Below are positions 35,952 through 44,246 of a stretch of 47,296 nucleotides of DNA, one piece after another (positions within the stretch are counted from its first letter, which is position 1; each line of letters opens with the position of its first letter). The stretch lies in the NCBI RefSeq assembly GCF_030538495.1, contig NZ_JAUNTW010000014.1, positions 1 through 47,296 of the forward strand. The letters run 5' to 3'. The position numbers and the translations under genes are program-made. The notes under the pieces were generated by a model. It was not told the origin of the DNA and did no database searches. It was given only the letters and a program-made list of their open reading frames with translations. The stretch comes from Paracoccus sp. (in: a-proteobacteria) (GTDB taxonomy: Bacteria; Pseudomonadota; Alphaproteobacteria; Rhodobacterales; Rhodobacteraceae).

Positions 35952-36116
35952 ATGACCATCTTGTTCGTTAAATCGTTCATGAGCGCCCTGCGCGCGGCTG
36001 ATCTGGACGACATTCTGGGCGCAATTGCGATCTGGGGCTTGCTGATTCTGGGCCTGTGGGTCGGGTTTGGCGCAGGGCTGGCTGATATGGGCCTGATCAC
36101 CGAGGTGCAGAAATGA
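35952..36116 (+). CDS. Small phage membrane protein
   Basis: The 54-codon frame starts at ATG 35952, three bases after the ner stop, and ends with a TGA that overlaps the next ATG. It has one membrane helix (ILGAIAIWGLLILGLWVGFG) in the middle and short charged ends. Position and overlap support expression; function is unknown. Confidence 0.6.
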   Translation: MTILFVKSFMSALRAADLDDILGAIAIWGLLILGLWVGFGAGLADMGLITEVQK

Positions 36117-36484
36117 GCCCCCGGTTTGATCGCCCCGAAAACCCGCTGGCGGCGCGTGTTGCCATGCTTGAAAACGAAGTTCGTCGCCTTCAGGGCTGCG
36201 TCCAGTGCGCTGCACCTTCCGACCCCCGGCGGCGTCACGAGGTCACGGTGCTGATCGCAGATGTTTTGCGCCACGCGGCGCGCCTGCCCGGCGCGCAGGG
36301 GCTGAACGCACTGGGCGAGCGTTATTCCGACTTGAAGGTCAAGCCCGCCGAAATGAAGGCGGTCCTGATTTCTGTTATCACGGATGCTTTCAAGGACAGC
36401 GACGGCTTTTTCGATCTGTTGTGGATGATTTGTTCACTTAACAGCCCCGCGGATTTCATTGAGCTTATCGAGACTCCGGAATGA
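36113..36484 (+). CDS. Phage protein of unknown function (early operon)
   Basis: The 123-residue product starts by overlapping the previous stop by four bases and overlaps the transposase start by four. An N-terminal coiled segment (NPLAARVAMLENEVRRLQ) is followed by a short CVQC and a helical C-terminus. No known family was recognised. The tight coupling to the transposase gene suggests a role early in transposition or its control. Confidence 0.7.
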   Translation: MSPRFDRPENPLAARVAMLENEVRRLQGCVQCAAPSDPRRRHEVTVLIADVLRHAARLPGAQGLNALGERYSDLKVKPAEMKAVLISVITDAFKDSDGFFDLLWMICSLNSPADFIELIETPE

Positions 36485-38640
36485 CGAGCGCCGCCCTGTC
36501 CTCTGATGATGCGTGGAAAAGCGCGGCGGAATGGGCCGCTGCTGGCTTGGCCGGGATGCCTGCAAATCGCACAGCCGCTCTTAAATTGGCGGCTCGTGAG
36601 GATTGGAATGCCCTCGGCCACGGCAAAGCCCGCAAGCGCAAGGGGCGCGGGGGCGGCTGGGAGTATCATGTGTCCTGCCTGCCAGAGACGGCGCAGGCGG
36701 ATTGGTCGCGGCGGCAGCGCGCCGCAGAGGCGCAGGCCGTGGCCCAGCATCATCAGGCGCAGGCCGCGCGCGCGGTCGAAACCGCCCCCGAAACCATTAC
36801 GGCCCGCCGCCGTCAGATCATGGAGTCGCGCGCGGCTTTGGTGATCGACATTCAGCGCCGGGAATTCACGCTGAAATCCACATCCAAGGCGATTGCCAGC
36901 CTGCTGGCGGATGCCGAAAACGGGGTGCTGTCGGATCTGATGATGAAACAATTGGATCTGGCCACGGACAAAAAGCGCCGCGCGCTGCCCAGCCGGTCGC
37001 GGTTGTTTGAATGGCGGCGGTTGTATCAGGATGGCGGGGTCAAAGCCCTGCTGCCCGATACGCGCGCGCAGGAGGTCAAACAAGATCATCCCGTCTGGCT
37101 TGCCGAAATGCTGCGGTTTTATTGTCGCCCGCAAAAGCTGACGCTGGCGGATGCGTTGAAAGCCATGGCTGCGGCGCGACCGGATGAATTCGTGCCATCC
37201 TATGACCAAGCGCGGCGCGCGTTGAAGGGTATGCAAGGCACGGTTCGCTGGATCGACGCCCATAAGGGCCGCGAAGGGCCGTTGGCGCTGAAAGCGCGGC
37301 TGGCCTTTGTGCGCCGGACGCTGGACGGGGTGGAACCCACCGAAATCTATACGGCGGACGGTAAGACGTTCGAAGCCTATGTTGCGCATCCCATTCATGG
37401 CCGCCCGTTTCGGCCCGAAGTCACGTCAATTCTAGATGTGGCCACACGCAAATGCGTGGGCTGGTCGGTCGATCTGGCCGAAAACAGCCGGGGAACGGCG
37501 GATGCGTTGCGCACGGCCTGCGCCAGTAACGGGATTCCGGCGATTTTCTACACCGACCGGGGGCCGGGTTTCCGCAACAAAATGATGGACGATGCCAGTC
37601 TGGGCATCTGCGCGCGGCTGGCGATCACGACCCAGCATTCACTGCCTTATCTGTCGCAATCGCGCGGGATTATCGAACGGTCGCATCAGACGATTTGGAC
37701 GCCCTTGGCAAAAACCTTTCCGACCTATTGCGGCGATGACATGGATCGCGAGGTGTTTCAGCGCCAGCACAAGGCCATCGGTCGCGAGATCAAAGAATTC
37801 GGCCACAGCAACGCCCTGCCGTCATGGGATGACTTCGTGGCGGCGGTTGAGGCGGCGGTGGCGGCCTATAATGACCGGCCCCATTCCGGCCTGCGTGTGC
37901 GCGACGGTGCGACGGGCCGGATGCGCAAGGCCAGCCCGAATGAATGCTGGGCCGGGTTTGTTCAGGCCGGATTCGAGGCGATCCCGCTGGGGGCGCATGA
38001 GGCTGACGATCTGTTCCGGCCGTATTTCAAGCGGACCTGCGCGCGCGGGGAAATTTCGTGGAACAACAACAAGTATTTCCACGCCGATTTGCAGGCATTT
38101 GACCGCATGGAAGTCATTGTCGGCGTCGATATTCACGACGCCAGCAAAGTCTGGGTGCGGCGGCTGGAAATCGACGAAGGCAAGATCGTGCCGGGGGCGC
38201 TGATCTGTGTGGCCGAGTTTTACGGTAATGCGCAGCGGTATTACCCGCAATCGGTCACGGAAAAAGCCAAGGAAAACCGTAGCAAAGGCCGGTTGCGCCG
38301 CGTTGACGCCAAGCGCGACGAAATCGAGGCCGAAACCCGCGCCCCCTATTACATCGAGGGTCGGGTGGAACAGCCCGCCCCCTTTATCGACGCGACACCG
38401 ATTGCCGAACCGGTCGCGACCCTTTCCCCCGCAGCCCCCGGCGCGCCGCATGAGACAGCCCGCCATTGGGATGAAGACGCTGATTTCGCGCTGCGGGTTC
38501 TGGAAGACCCCAGTCTGCTGACGCCCGGCTGGGCGCGGCTGCTGGAGGATAAAATGCGTCGCCCCACCGGGCGGGACATTTTGAGAGAGGCAGGCGTGGA
38601 CCTGATGGATTTGGAAGACCTGATCAGGTCCGCCGCCTGA
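36481..38640 (+). CDS. Mu-type transposase (MuA)
   Basis: The 719-residue protein has an N-terminal Mu DNA-binding region (AEWAAAGLAGMPANRTAALK, GHGKARKRKGRGGGWEYHV). The catalytic DDE core has Asp293 (YTADGKTFEAY), Asp359 (YTDRGPGF) and Glu399 (GIIERSHQ), close to MuA's D269/D336/E392. A beta-barrel mu-transpos_C domain and a tail for MuB contact (TGRDILREAGVDLMDLEDL) follow. It cuts and joins phage ends to target DNA, for integration and for replicative transposition. It overlaps the upstream gene by four bases and is followed by MuB after 23 bases. All catalytic residues are intact. Confidence 0.96.
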   Translation: MTSAALSSDDAWKSAAEWAAAGLAGMPANRTAALKLAAREDWNALGHGKARKRKGRGGGWEYHVSCLPETAQADWSRRQRAAEAQAVAQHHQAQAARAVETAPETITARRRQIMESRAALVIDIQRREFTLKSTSKAIASLLADAENGVLSDLMMKQLDLATDKKRRALPSRSRLFEWRRLYQDGGVKALLPDTRAQEVKQDHPVWLAEMLRFYCRPQKLTLADALKAMAAARPDEFVPSYDQARRALKGMQGTVRWIDAHKGREGPLALKARLAFVRRTLDGVEPTEIYTADGKTFEAYVAHPIHGRPFRPEVTSILDVATRKCVGWSVDLAENSRGTADALRTACASNGIPAIFYTDRGPGFRNKMMDDASLGICARLAITTQHSLPYLSQSRGIIERSHQTIWTPLAKTFPTYCGDDMDREVFQRQHKAIGREIKEFGHSNALPSWDDFVAAVEAAVAAYNDRPHSGLRVRDGATGRMRKASPNECWAGFVQAGFEAIPLGAHEADDLFRPYFKRTCARGEISWNNNKYFHADLQAFDRMEVIVGVDIHDASKVWVRRLEIDEGKIVPGALICVAEFYGNAQRYYPQSVTEKAKENRSKGRLRRVDAKRDEIEAETRAPYYIEGRVEQPAPFIDATPIAEPVATLSPAAPGAPHETARHWDEDADFALRVLEDPSLLTPGWARLLEDKMRRPTGRDILREAGVDLMDLEDLIRSAA

Positions 38641-38663
38641 CCCAACAAACAAGAGGAACTTAC

Positions 38664-39434
38664 ATGAGACCGAGCTTTGTTGAAACAAAAAATTACCGGG
38701 CCTTTCGTGGCGCGCTGGACCATCTGGAGGGGCGCGGGGCCGAAGAATGCCGGTTGATCGTCGTGGACGGCGCGCCGGGCTTGGGGAAAACCACGATCCT
38801 GCAACGCTGGGCGGCGCTGGGCAGTTGTTTTTACCTGCGCGCCAAGGATGACTGGACCACCTATTGGCTGATGCAAGAGCTGCTGGAGGTGGGCCGGATG
38901 TCCGCGCCCCACGGCCATGCCGCGCGGTTCAACAGCTGCCTACAACTGTTGGCCGAACGTCAGCGCACCGCCGAAATGGTCGGCAATCAGTTTATCGTGG
39001 TGCTGGACGAGGCGGATTATATTTCGGCCAAGCCGAAACTGATGAATCTGGTCCGCGATCTGGCCGATGTGTCGGGGGTTTGTTTCGTTTTGGTCGGCAT
39101 GGGCCGCATCCGTGACAATCTGGTGCGGTTCCCGCAGACCGCCAGCCGCGTCAGCCAATATGTGCGGTTTGAACCCGAAGATGTCGCGGGCGTGACCGCG
39201 TTTCTAGCCGCGAAATGCGAGGTCAAGGTGGCCCCCTGTCTGGCGGCTTTCGTGGCCAGTGCCTCGGGCGGCTATAACCGCGAAATCGTTGAGGCGATCA
39301 AGAATATCGAGCGGTTCGGGCTGCGTCATCCGCCATCCGGCGATGACGGGCTGACCATGCGCGACATGGCCGGTCAGCTGCTTCTGAATGACCGCAAAAC
39401 CGGCAATCCCATCACCGTTCCCGGAGGAAAATAA
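38664..39434 (+). CDS. MuB-like transposition target-selection ATPase
   Basis: The 256-residue AAA+ protein has Walker A GAPGLGKTT at 36-44, Walker B IVVLDEADYIS near 110-118, and sensor-like VLVGMGRIRDN. MuB binds target DNA, delivers it to the transposase, and gives immunity to self-insertion. AGAGGAAC precedes the ATG at the right distance. It is shorter than Mu's B protein (312) because the N-terminal helix-turn-helix is missing, as in other siphovirus Mu-like phages. It sits immediately after the transposase gene. Confidence 0.92.
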   Translation: MRPSFVETKNYRAFRGALDHLEGRGAEECRLIVVDGAPGLGKTTILQRWAALGSCFYLRAKDDWTTYWLMQELLEVGRMSAPHGHAARFNSCLQLLAERQRTAEMVGNQFIVVLDEADYISAKPKLMNLVRDLADVSGVCFVLVGMGRIRDNLVRFPQTASRVSQYVRFEPEDVAGVTAFLAAKCEVKVAPCLAAFVASASGGYNREIVEAIKNIERFGLRHPPSGDDGLTMRDMAGQLLLNDRKTGNPITVPGGK

Positions 39435-39435
39435 G

Positions 39436-39810
39436 ATGACCCAGCATGTGCATTTTGACCTGACGCGCGCCGAAAAAGAGCTGCGCGCCGAGATTATCGC
39501 CAGTTTCGACCAACAAATCGCAGCGGCACAGAGCGATGATATGCGCCAGTTTTTGACGGATCAGAAAGAGCTGACGTTGGCGGCCTATGTCCCGGTGGCT
39601 TTGAAGATGATCCAAATCCAGAATGACGGGCGATCCTATGACGATTTCGCGGGGCTGGCCGGGATCGTGTTCAGCAATGTATTTCGACTGATGGTCGCCA
39701 ATGCGCCTAATCCCCGGCGGGCTGTGACGCTCTTTCATGGTCAGGCGGTGTGTCCGGGCGATAATAATCTGTCATTTGAAATCGCCCCGGAACAGGCGGG
39801 CCGGGCATGA
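39436..39810 (+). CDS. Phage early protein of unknown function
   Basis: ATG 39436 has GGAGG nine bases upstream; a longer frame begins inside MuB. The 124-residue product is alpha-helical at first (LTRAEKELRAEIIASFDQQI) and carries no known motif. It ends by overlapping the next gene by four bases. Confidence 0.75.
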   Translation: MTQHVHFDLTRAEKELRAEIIASFDQQIAAAQSDDMRQFLTDQKELTLAAYVPVALKMIQIQNDGRSYDDFAGLAGIVFSNVFRLMVANAPNPRRAVTLFHGQAVCPGDNNLSFEIAPEQAGRA

Positions 39811-40019
39811 ATGCGTTTATTCTGTCCGATAAAATAGATGACGGTTCGACGCATCGTGATGCGATATTGCGCGACTTCAAGGCTGTTTTCGAAAAGGGTC
39901 GGCTGGTTGTGACCATGACCGTCGAGGTCCGCGACGCATATGAAATCGGCTACACCCTCAAACAACTTGAGGAGATCAAAGCAGCGCATGCCCCCCTTAT
40001 CAAAGGGGCCGCGAAATGA
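39807..40019 (+). CDS. Small phage early protein
   Basis: This is a 70-residue product starting MNAFILSDKIDDGS, with a beta-rich centre (KGRLVVTMTVEVRDAYEIGY) and a helical lysine-containing end. It overlaps both neighbours by four bases. It is unidentified; the layout supports a real gene. Confidence 0.65.
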   Translation: MNAFILSDKIDDGSTHRDAILRDFKAVFEKGRLVVTMTVEVRDAYEIGYTLKQLEEIKAAHAPLIKGAAK

Positions 40020-40579
40020 GTGCCGTTCAGACCGCCATTCTGGGCCAGATCGGCGCGGGATGCCTGACCACGGGTCAGATCATCGCCGCCACGGGGTTCA
40101 TTCCACAGCAGGTCTATACCGCCTGCCGCAAACTGATCCTGCGCGATCTGATCGCCCGACAAGAGATCGGCTGTTTCGCCCTGACCGATGCGGGCCGCGA
40201 GGTGCTGGACGGCAAGCGGTCGATCCGCAGCAAGATCGGGCGGGCCAAGGCCCCGAAAGGGCGCGGATCGCTGCGTCAACGGGCGTGGAATGTCATGGCG
40301 ATGACCCCGGTATTCACGGTCCCTGATCTGGTCACCGTGGTCTGCAACGGGGCCGAGCGCCGGGCCAGCGACAATCTGCAACGGTTCTGCGCGCGGCTGG
40401 CACAGGCGGGGTATCTGGACCGGCTGACCACGCGCGCGCCCGGTGCGCGGCTGTCGTCAAATGGCTTTATCCGCTACCGCGTGCGCCGCCATACCGGCCC
40501 CGTCGCGCCCAGCTTCCGGCCCGAGTCGTCCGCATTTTACGACCACAATCTGGGTCAGGAGGTGCGCTGTGATGGCTGA
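40016..40579 (+). CDS. Phage winged-helix protein
   Basis: The 187-residue product opens with a winged-helix-like fold (GCLTTGQIIAATGFIPQQVY, then ACRKLILRDLI, FALTDAGREVLDG). A second helix-turn-helix-like portion (VFTVPDLVTVVCNGAERRAS, RFCARLAQAGYLDRL) follows after a basic linker. Two DNA-reading modules suggest a regulator or replication helper. It is embedded in the early operon with four- and eight-base overlaps. It is not a recognised named phage protein. Confidence 0.72.
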   Translation: MSAVQTAILGQIGAGCLTTGQIIAATGFIPQQVYTACRKLILRDLIARQEIGCFALTDAGREVLDGKRSIRSKIGRAKAPKGRGSLRQRAWNVMAMTPVFTVPDLVTVVCNGAERRASDNLQRFCARLAQAGYLDRLTTRAPGARLSSNGFIRYRVRRHTGPVAPSFRPESSAFYDHNLGQEVRCDG

Positions 40580-40916
40580 TGCTGCCCCCGAATGGCTGGT
40601 GATCCTGCGCCGGGAATGCAAAGCGCGCCCGATTGCCCAGGTCGCCCGCCAGCTGGGCTATGCCCGCACATCTGTGTCGCTGGCCGTGCATGGCCGTTAT
40701 GGCGGCACCGGCGCGCGTCTGGCCGCGCGGGTGATGGCGGTTTTTGACCGGCCTGTCACCTGCCCGCATCTGGGCGCACCGATCAGCCGCGCGCACTGCG
40801 CCGATTTTCGGACGCGCCCCCTGCCCACCAATTCCGCCGCCGATCTGAAGCATTGGATCGCCTGCAAAACCTGCCCGGTCGTCACCGGGACCACCCAAAC
40901 CGAAAGGACCGCCTGA
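40572..40916 (+). CDS. Phage DNA-binding protein with helix-turn-helix and cysteine motif
   Basis: The 114-residue product from ATG 40572 has an HTH at about residues 22-45 (IAQVARQLGYARTSVSLAVH). Cysteines follow at CPHLGAP, HCADF and WIACKTCPV, which could bind zinc. It overlaps the previous gene by eight bases and the Gam gene by one (TGATG). It resembles the small LacI-like helix-turn-helix proteins found near gam in Mu-like phages. Confidence 0.7.
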   Translation: MADAAPEWLVILRRECKARPIAQVARQLGYARTSVSLAVHGRYGGTGARLAARVMAVFDRPVTCPHLGAPISRAHCADFRTRPLPTNSAADLKHWIACKTCPVVTGTTQTERTA

Positions 40917-41449
40917 TGGCAAAAAAAGTGAAAAAAGCGGCGGCAAATCTGCCCATTCCTGCCGATGACAGTGAGGCGCGCGAAACGATCCGCGCCATCG
41001 GCGATGCCAACCGCGACATCATCCGGCTGCAAGCCGAAATGAACGATCAGATCGCCGCCGTGCAGGAAGAATATGGCGAAAAAGTCGCCCCCCTGCGCGC
41101 GCGTGTCGAGGCGCTGACGGACGGGCTGCAAATGTATGCCGATGTCAATCGCGTGCGGCTGACCCGCGACGGCAAGGTGAAGTTCGCCGAGTTTGTTACC
41201 GGCAAGATTTCGTGGCGGCACCGCCCCGCCAAAGTCAGCCTGCGCAAGGTGGATGAGGTGATCGCCGCCATCAAAGCCGCCGGTCTGGCCAAGAAATTCC
41301 TGCGTGTGAAGGAGGAAATCAACAAAGACGCGATGCTGGAAAAAGCCAATGTCGCGCAGGCCAGCGGCATTGCGGGCGTCACCATCGGATCGGACGGCGA
41401 GGATTTTATTGTCGAGCCTTATGAAATCGACCTGAAGGGGGCGGCGTGA
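40916..41449 (+). CDS. gam: Gam-like host-nuclease inhibitor
   Basis: The 177-residue protein is close to Mu Gam (174). It has a lysine-rich start (MAKKVKKAAANLPIP), a helical pair (IRLQAEMNDQIAAVQEEYGE), the GKISWRHRPAKVSLRK core and the C-terminal KEEINKDAMLEKANVA. Gam coats double-stranded DNA ends like Ku and shields incoming phage DNA from RecBCD-type exonucleases. It starts on the TGATG overlap with the preceding gene. In this host it would also face the SbcCD-like nuclease encoded 14 kb away, an interesting but unproven match. Confidence 0.93.
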   Translation: MAKKVKKAAANLPIPADDSEARETIRAIGDANRDIIRLQAEMNDQIAAVQEEYGEKVAPLRARVEALTDGLQMYADVNRVRLTRDGKVKFAEFVTGKISWRHRPAKVSLRKVDEVIAAIKAAGLAKKFLRVKEEINKDAMLEKANVAQASGIAGVTIGSDGEDFIVEPYEIDLKGAA

Positions 41450-41631
41450 TGGCGGAACTGTCAAACGCCATCAGCATGGCATGGCATGAGCTGAACAAAT
41501 CACTGCGCTCTGCCGCGCGCGGTGGGGCCAGCCTTGATGAAATGATCACGCTGCTGCGCCGTCGCGCCGACCAGCTGGATCGTGCCAAAGAACGCGGCCT
41601 GACCGCCACAGATGCGGTGAAATATCCATGA
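41449..41631 (+). CDS. Small phage protein
   Basis: The 60-residue helical protein (MAELSNAISMAWHELNKSLR, then SLDEMITLLRRRADQLDRAK) is joined to gam by TGATG and to the next gene by a four-base overlap. It is unidentified; the composition is that of a small coiled protein. Confidence 0.65.
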   Translation: MAELSNAISMAWHELNKSLRSAARGGASLDEMITLLRRRADQLDRAKERGLTATDAVKYP

Positions 41632-42218
41632 TCGAATGTATGACCACCTATGGCCTGATTGACCTTACCCGCCTGACCGCGCGCGATGTCGAAGCGCCGG
41701 TGATTGCCGACAGCCTGTCCAAAATCAACCGGTTCAACGGGCGCACCCCGCAGCCGTGGTCGGTCGCCGTCCATTCGGTGATCGTGTCACGGCTGGTCAA
41801 TCCGCGCGCTGCCGCGTGGGGGCTGTTGCATGATGCGCATGAGGTGTTTCTGGGCGATCTGACCACCCCGGCGCAAGACTATCTGGAGGCGTTCGGTGAC
41901 ATCGGGAATCTGCGCGACGCCAAGGGCCACCTGGACATCCAGATCACGCGACATTGGCAGCCTGACACCCTCGCGCCGGTCATGAACGAGGTCAAGCGCA
42001 TCGACCGCATCACCTGCGCCGCTGAAATGTTTGTATTTTTCGGGGGTGATGTCGCCATCCGACCCGAAGACCACGACGATCTGGACCGCGCCATCACTCT
42101 GATCCGCGATCTGGACACCGGCCATGATTGGCGTTTCGCGCGCCAGCTGTGGCTGAACGAGGCCAATGATCTGGCCAGCATCGGCCAACTGGCCCTGCCC
42201 AACCACACCAAAACCTGA
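41628..42218 (+). CDS. HD-domain phosphohydrolase (YfbR-like)
   Basis: The 196-residue protein has the HD signature: His49 (SVAVHS), His68-Asp69 (WGLLHDAHE) and a distal Asp in VKRIDRITCA. The LGDLTTPAQDYL loop is like that of YfbR-type 5'-deoxynucleotidases. Such enzymes split dNMPs and can adjust nucleotide pools during phage replication. An in-frame ATG at 41640 is an alternative start. Substrate is unproven; the same fold also serves in nucleotide-signal breakdown, so a counter-defence role is possible. Confidence 0.82.
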   Translation: MIECMTTYGLIDLTRLTARDVEAPVIADSLSKINRFNGRTPQPWSVAVHSVIVSRLVNPRAAAWGLLHDAHEVFLGDLTTPAQDYLEAFGDIGNLRDAKGHLDIQITRHWQPDTLAPVMNEVKRIDRITCAAEMFVFFGGDVAIRPEDHDDLDRAITLIRDLDTGHDWRFARQLWLNEANDLASIGQLALPNHTKT

Positions 42219-42236
42219 ACCCGAAAGGAAAAAACC

Positions 42237-42509
42237 ATGAACACCGTCAGTAAGTCCGACATCATCCGCCAGATCGCACAGGCCCACGGCCAGACGCAGG
42301 ACAATGTCCGCGCCAGTGTCGATGCCCTGATCGACGCCATTCTGGGCCATGTGCAGGCCGGGGCCAAGGTCAACCTGACCGGGCTGGGGGCATTCAGCCT
42401 GCAACACCGCCCCGAACGCATGGGCCGCAATCCGTCCACCGGCGAGCCGGTCCAGATCGCGGCCAAGGATGTCCTGAAATTCAAGCCCAGCACGCAGCGC
42501 AAAGCCTGA
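42237..42509 (+). CDS. HU-family DNA-binding protein
   Basis: The 90-residue product has the complete HU fold: helices (NTVSKSDIIRQIAQAHGQT), the GLGAFSLQHRPERMGRNPST arm with the invariant RNP, and a closing VLKFKPSTQ. AAAGGAAAAAA precedes the ATG. HU bends DNA and in Mu is needed for assembling the transposition complex; here the phage brings its own copy. A strong hairpin follows. Confidence 0.95.
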   Translation: MNTVSKSDIIRQIAQAHGQTQDNVRASVDALIDAILGHVQAGAKVNLTGLGAFSLQHRPERMGRNPSTGEPVQIAAKDVLKFKPSTQRKA

Positions 42510-42515
42510 CGCGAA

Positions 42516-42556
42516 ACCGGCCCTGCGGGGCCGGTCGGCCGGGCGTGGTGGCCCGG
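42516..42556 (+). terminator. Two tandem GC hairpins after the HU gene
   Basis: ACCGGCCC (42516-42523) pairs with GGGCCGGT (42528-42535) around a four-base loop, and CCGGGC (42539-42544) pairs with GCCCGG (42551-42556). There is no T-run, so they may attenuate or protect the early transcript instead of ending it. Confidence 0.5.
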
Positions 42557-42586
42557 TCCTGATGATGCAGCCAAAGGAGATGAATG

Positions 42587-42754
42587 ATGTTATTGCCATT
42601 GATAATCGCGGGGCTGATCCTGTCCTTTATGGGCGGCGTGGCCTGTGGTGCCATTGCCAGCGACGGCGACCCGCTGCCGTCGGGCTGGTATCTGCTGCCC
42701 AGCGCGGCGATTGGGGCGCTGCTGCTGCTTACTTTGCTGTGGGGGCGGTCATGA
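42587..42754 (+). CDS. Small phage membrane protein
   Basis: The 55-codon frame from the second of two in-frame ATGs (AAAGGAG seven bases upstream) encodes two membrane helices: LLPLIIAGLILSFMGGVACG and a second ending GALLLLTLLW. Its stop overlaps the next ATG by four bases. A regulator of lysis or superinfection is possible; no family was recognised. Confidence 0.62.
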   Translation: MLLPLIIAGLILSFMGGVACGAIASDGDPLPSGWYLLPSAAIGALLLLTLLWGRS

Positions 42755-43305
42755 TCCCGCGCATCACCACCCACAGCCGCCCGGATGGCGGCGTTGAGGT
42801 GCGCCAGATCACCGAAACGGTGATCGCCACCTTTACCGATCCGGCCCATGCCGCCCTGTTCTGCGCGGCGCTGACAGCGGATTACCAGCCCGATGCCCGT
42901 TTTTTTGACCACGCAGGAGGTCGCCCGGATACGGCCCATGCGCCGATTCCGGCCCCCGCGCCGGACGCGGCCCAGAACAAACCCGATACCCCCCCCAATC
43001 GGCAGGCCAGACGGGATGAAATGGAGGATGACCGCCCCCGCCAGCCCCCCGAAACCACGGTGCAAGCCAGCGACGACGAATTGCAATGGGCCTTTGCTCG
43101 CATCGAATCGGGGGACAAAATCCAAGACATCGCCGCTGAAAAGGGCTGGAACTGGCGGTCGCTGCGCGCGTCATGGTCGCGTGAATGCCAGCGCCGTCAG
43201 AAAGACGTCGCGGCATCCGGCACGGTCAACTGCACCCTGTGCGACCGCGAATTCACCCCGTCTTTGTCCAATCCCGACACCTGCGCGCGCTGTGCGAAAG
43301 GATAA
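42751..43305 (+). CDS. Phage protein with helix-turn-helix and zinc-ribbon-like tail
   Basis: The 184-residue product from ATG 42751 has a beta-rich start, a proline-rich linker (APIPAPAPDAAQNKPDTPPN), a helix-turn-helix (KIQDIAAEKGWNWRSLRASW) and a four-cysteine tail (CTLC ... CARC). These parts suggest DNA binding. It ends three bases before gemA, so translation is coupled. Unnamed; similar early proteins vary between Mu-like phages. Confidence 0.7.
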   Translation: MIPRITTHSRPDGGVEVRQITETVIATFTDPAHAALFCAALTADYQPDARFFDHAGGRPDTAHAPIPAPAPDAAQNKPDTPPNRQARRDEMEDDRPRQPPETTVQASDDELQWAFARIESGDKIQDIAAEKGWNWRSLRASWSRECQRRQKDVAASGTVNCTLCDREFTPSLSNPDTCARCAKG

Positions 43306-43308
43306 GCC

Positions 43309-43740
43309 ATGAACGCCAACGCCATCATCAACATCGCAAAATCGCAGATGGGACTGGATGAGGCCACCTATCGCGCGCTGCTGGCGCGCGTGACGGGCAA
43401 AGACAGCCTGCGCGCCATGAATGACCGCGAAAAACGCGCGGTCATTGATGAACTGAAACGCCGGGGATTCCGGGTGCAGGCCAAGGGCAAAACCCTGCCT
43501 GCATCCACCAAAGCATATGCCCGCAAAATCCACGCGCTGTGGCGGTCGTGTTACCAGCTGGACATCGTCCAGGACGGATCGCGCGCCGCCCTGCGTGCGT
43601 TTTGCCGGAATATGACCCAGCCGGGACAGGCCAATATCGCCACCGATCCCGACCTGATGACCTATGCCCAAGCCCAGCCCGTCATCGAGGCGCTGAAAAA
43701 AATGGAAGCGCGCGGAAAAGCAAAGGCAGGGCGCAGTTAA
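43309..43740 (+). CDS. gemA: GemA/Gp16-type regulatory protein (DUF1018)
   Basis: The 143-residue protein starts IINIAKSQMGLDEATYRALL, then GKDSLRAMNDREKRAVIDEL, the DUF1018/Mu gp16 pattern. The C-terminal half (YARKIHALWRSCYQLDIVQD) is also conserved. GemA proteins alter host gene expression and DNA relaxation in Mu infection. Its stop shares the palindromic TTAA at 43737-43740 with the stop of the converging moron gene. It appears to be the last gene of the early run. Confidence 0.88.
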   Translation: MNANAIINIAKSQMGLDEATYRALLARVTGKDSLRAMNDREKRAVIDELKRRGFRVQAKGKTLPASTKAYARKIHALWRSCYQLDIVQDGSRAALRAFCRNMTQPGQANIATDPDLMTYAQAQPVIEALKKMEARGKAKAGRS

Positions 43741-44246
43741 TGGGCGGCGTCGGTCAGACTGTCCATGAAGTCGTGAAGGCTGCGGCTGTCGTCCACATCG
43801 CAAAACGCGATGAAGGCGGGCATCAGCTCGTCAAAGTCGGGGTTGTCCAGTTTCGCAGTGCTGATCGCCCCGGCAAGATACAGCGCGCCGCTGGCCAGTT
43901 CCGTTTGGATAACCGGAGACGACCAGCCCATTTCAGTCGCGCGCACTTGCGTCATGATATCACGGCAGGGCAGCCCGTTCTGAATAATCCGTGCCGCTGT
44001 TTCGCCGTGCCGACGGGAAGAGAACGCCAATTTCCAGTATTCGTAGTCATCGCCGGTCGCCCCTGCGACACTAGCTGGTGCTGTTGTGGACGGACGCCGT
44101 TCCCAAGTTTCTCTGCCTTCAAGAATGTTGCCCATCATACGCTGGTAATCTTCGAGCATTTCGGACTGGGGGGTGAAGGGGACGTAGCCTGCGGCGACGA
44201 GCGGCGCGGAGATCAGCGCCAGAACGGCGCAGGTCATTCTAAACAT
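43737..44246 (-). CDS. Reverse-strand moron: predicted secreted protein
   Basis: This is the only leftward gene inside the prophage apart from the repressor. From ATG 44246 (AGGGGA upstream) the 169-residue product begins MFRMTCAVLALISAPLVAAG, a clear signal peptide with cleavage near residue 20. The mature part is helical and carries two cysteines (LPCRDIM and AFCDVDD) that could pair in the periplasm. No family was recognised. Opposite orientation, its own ribosome site and export signal are the marks of a moron expressed from the silent prophage, perhaps for host fitness or exclusion. Confidence 0.72.
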   Translation of the reverse strand: MFRMTCAVLALISAPLVAAGYVPFTPQSEMLEDYQRMMGNILEGRETWERRPSTTAPASVAGATGDDYEYWKLAFSSRRHGETAARIIQNGLPCRDIMTQVRATEMGWSSPVIQTELASGALYLAGAISTAKLDNPDFDELMPAFIAFCDVDDSRSLHDFMDSLTDAAH

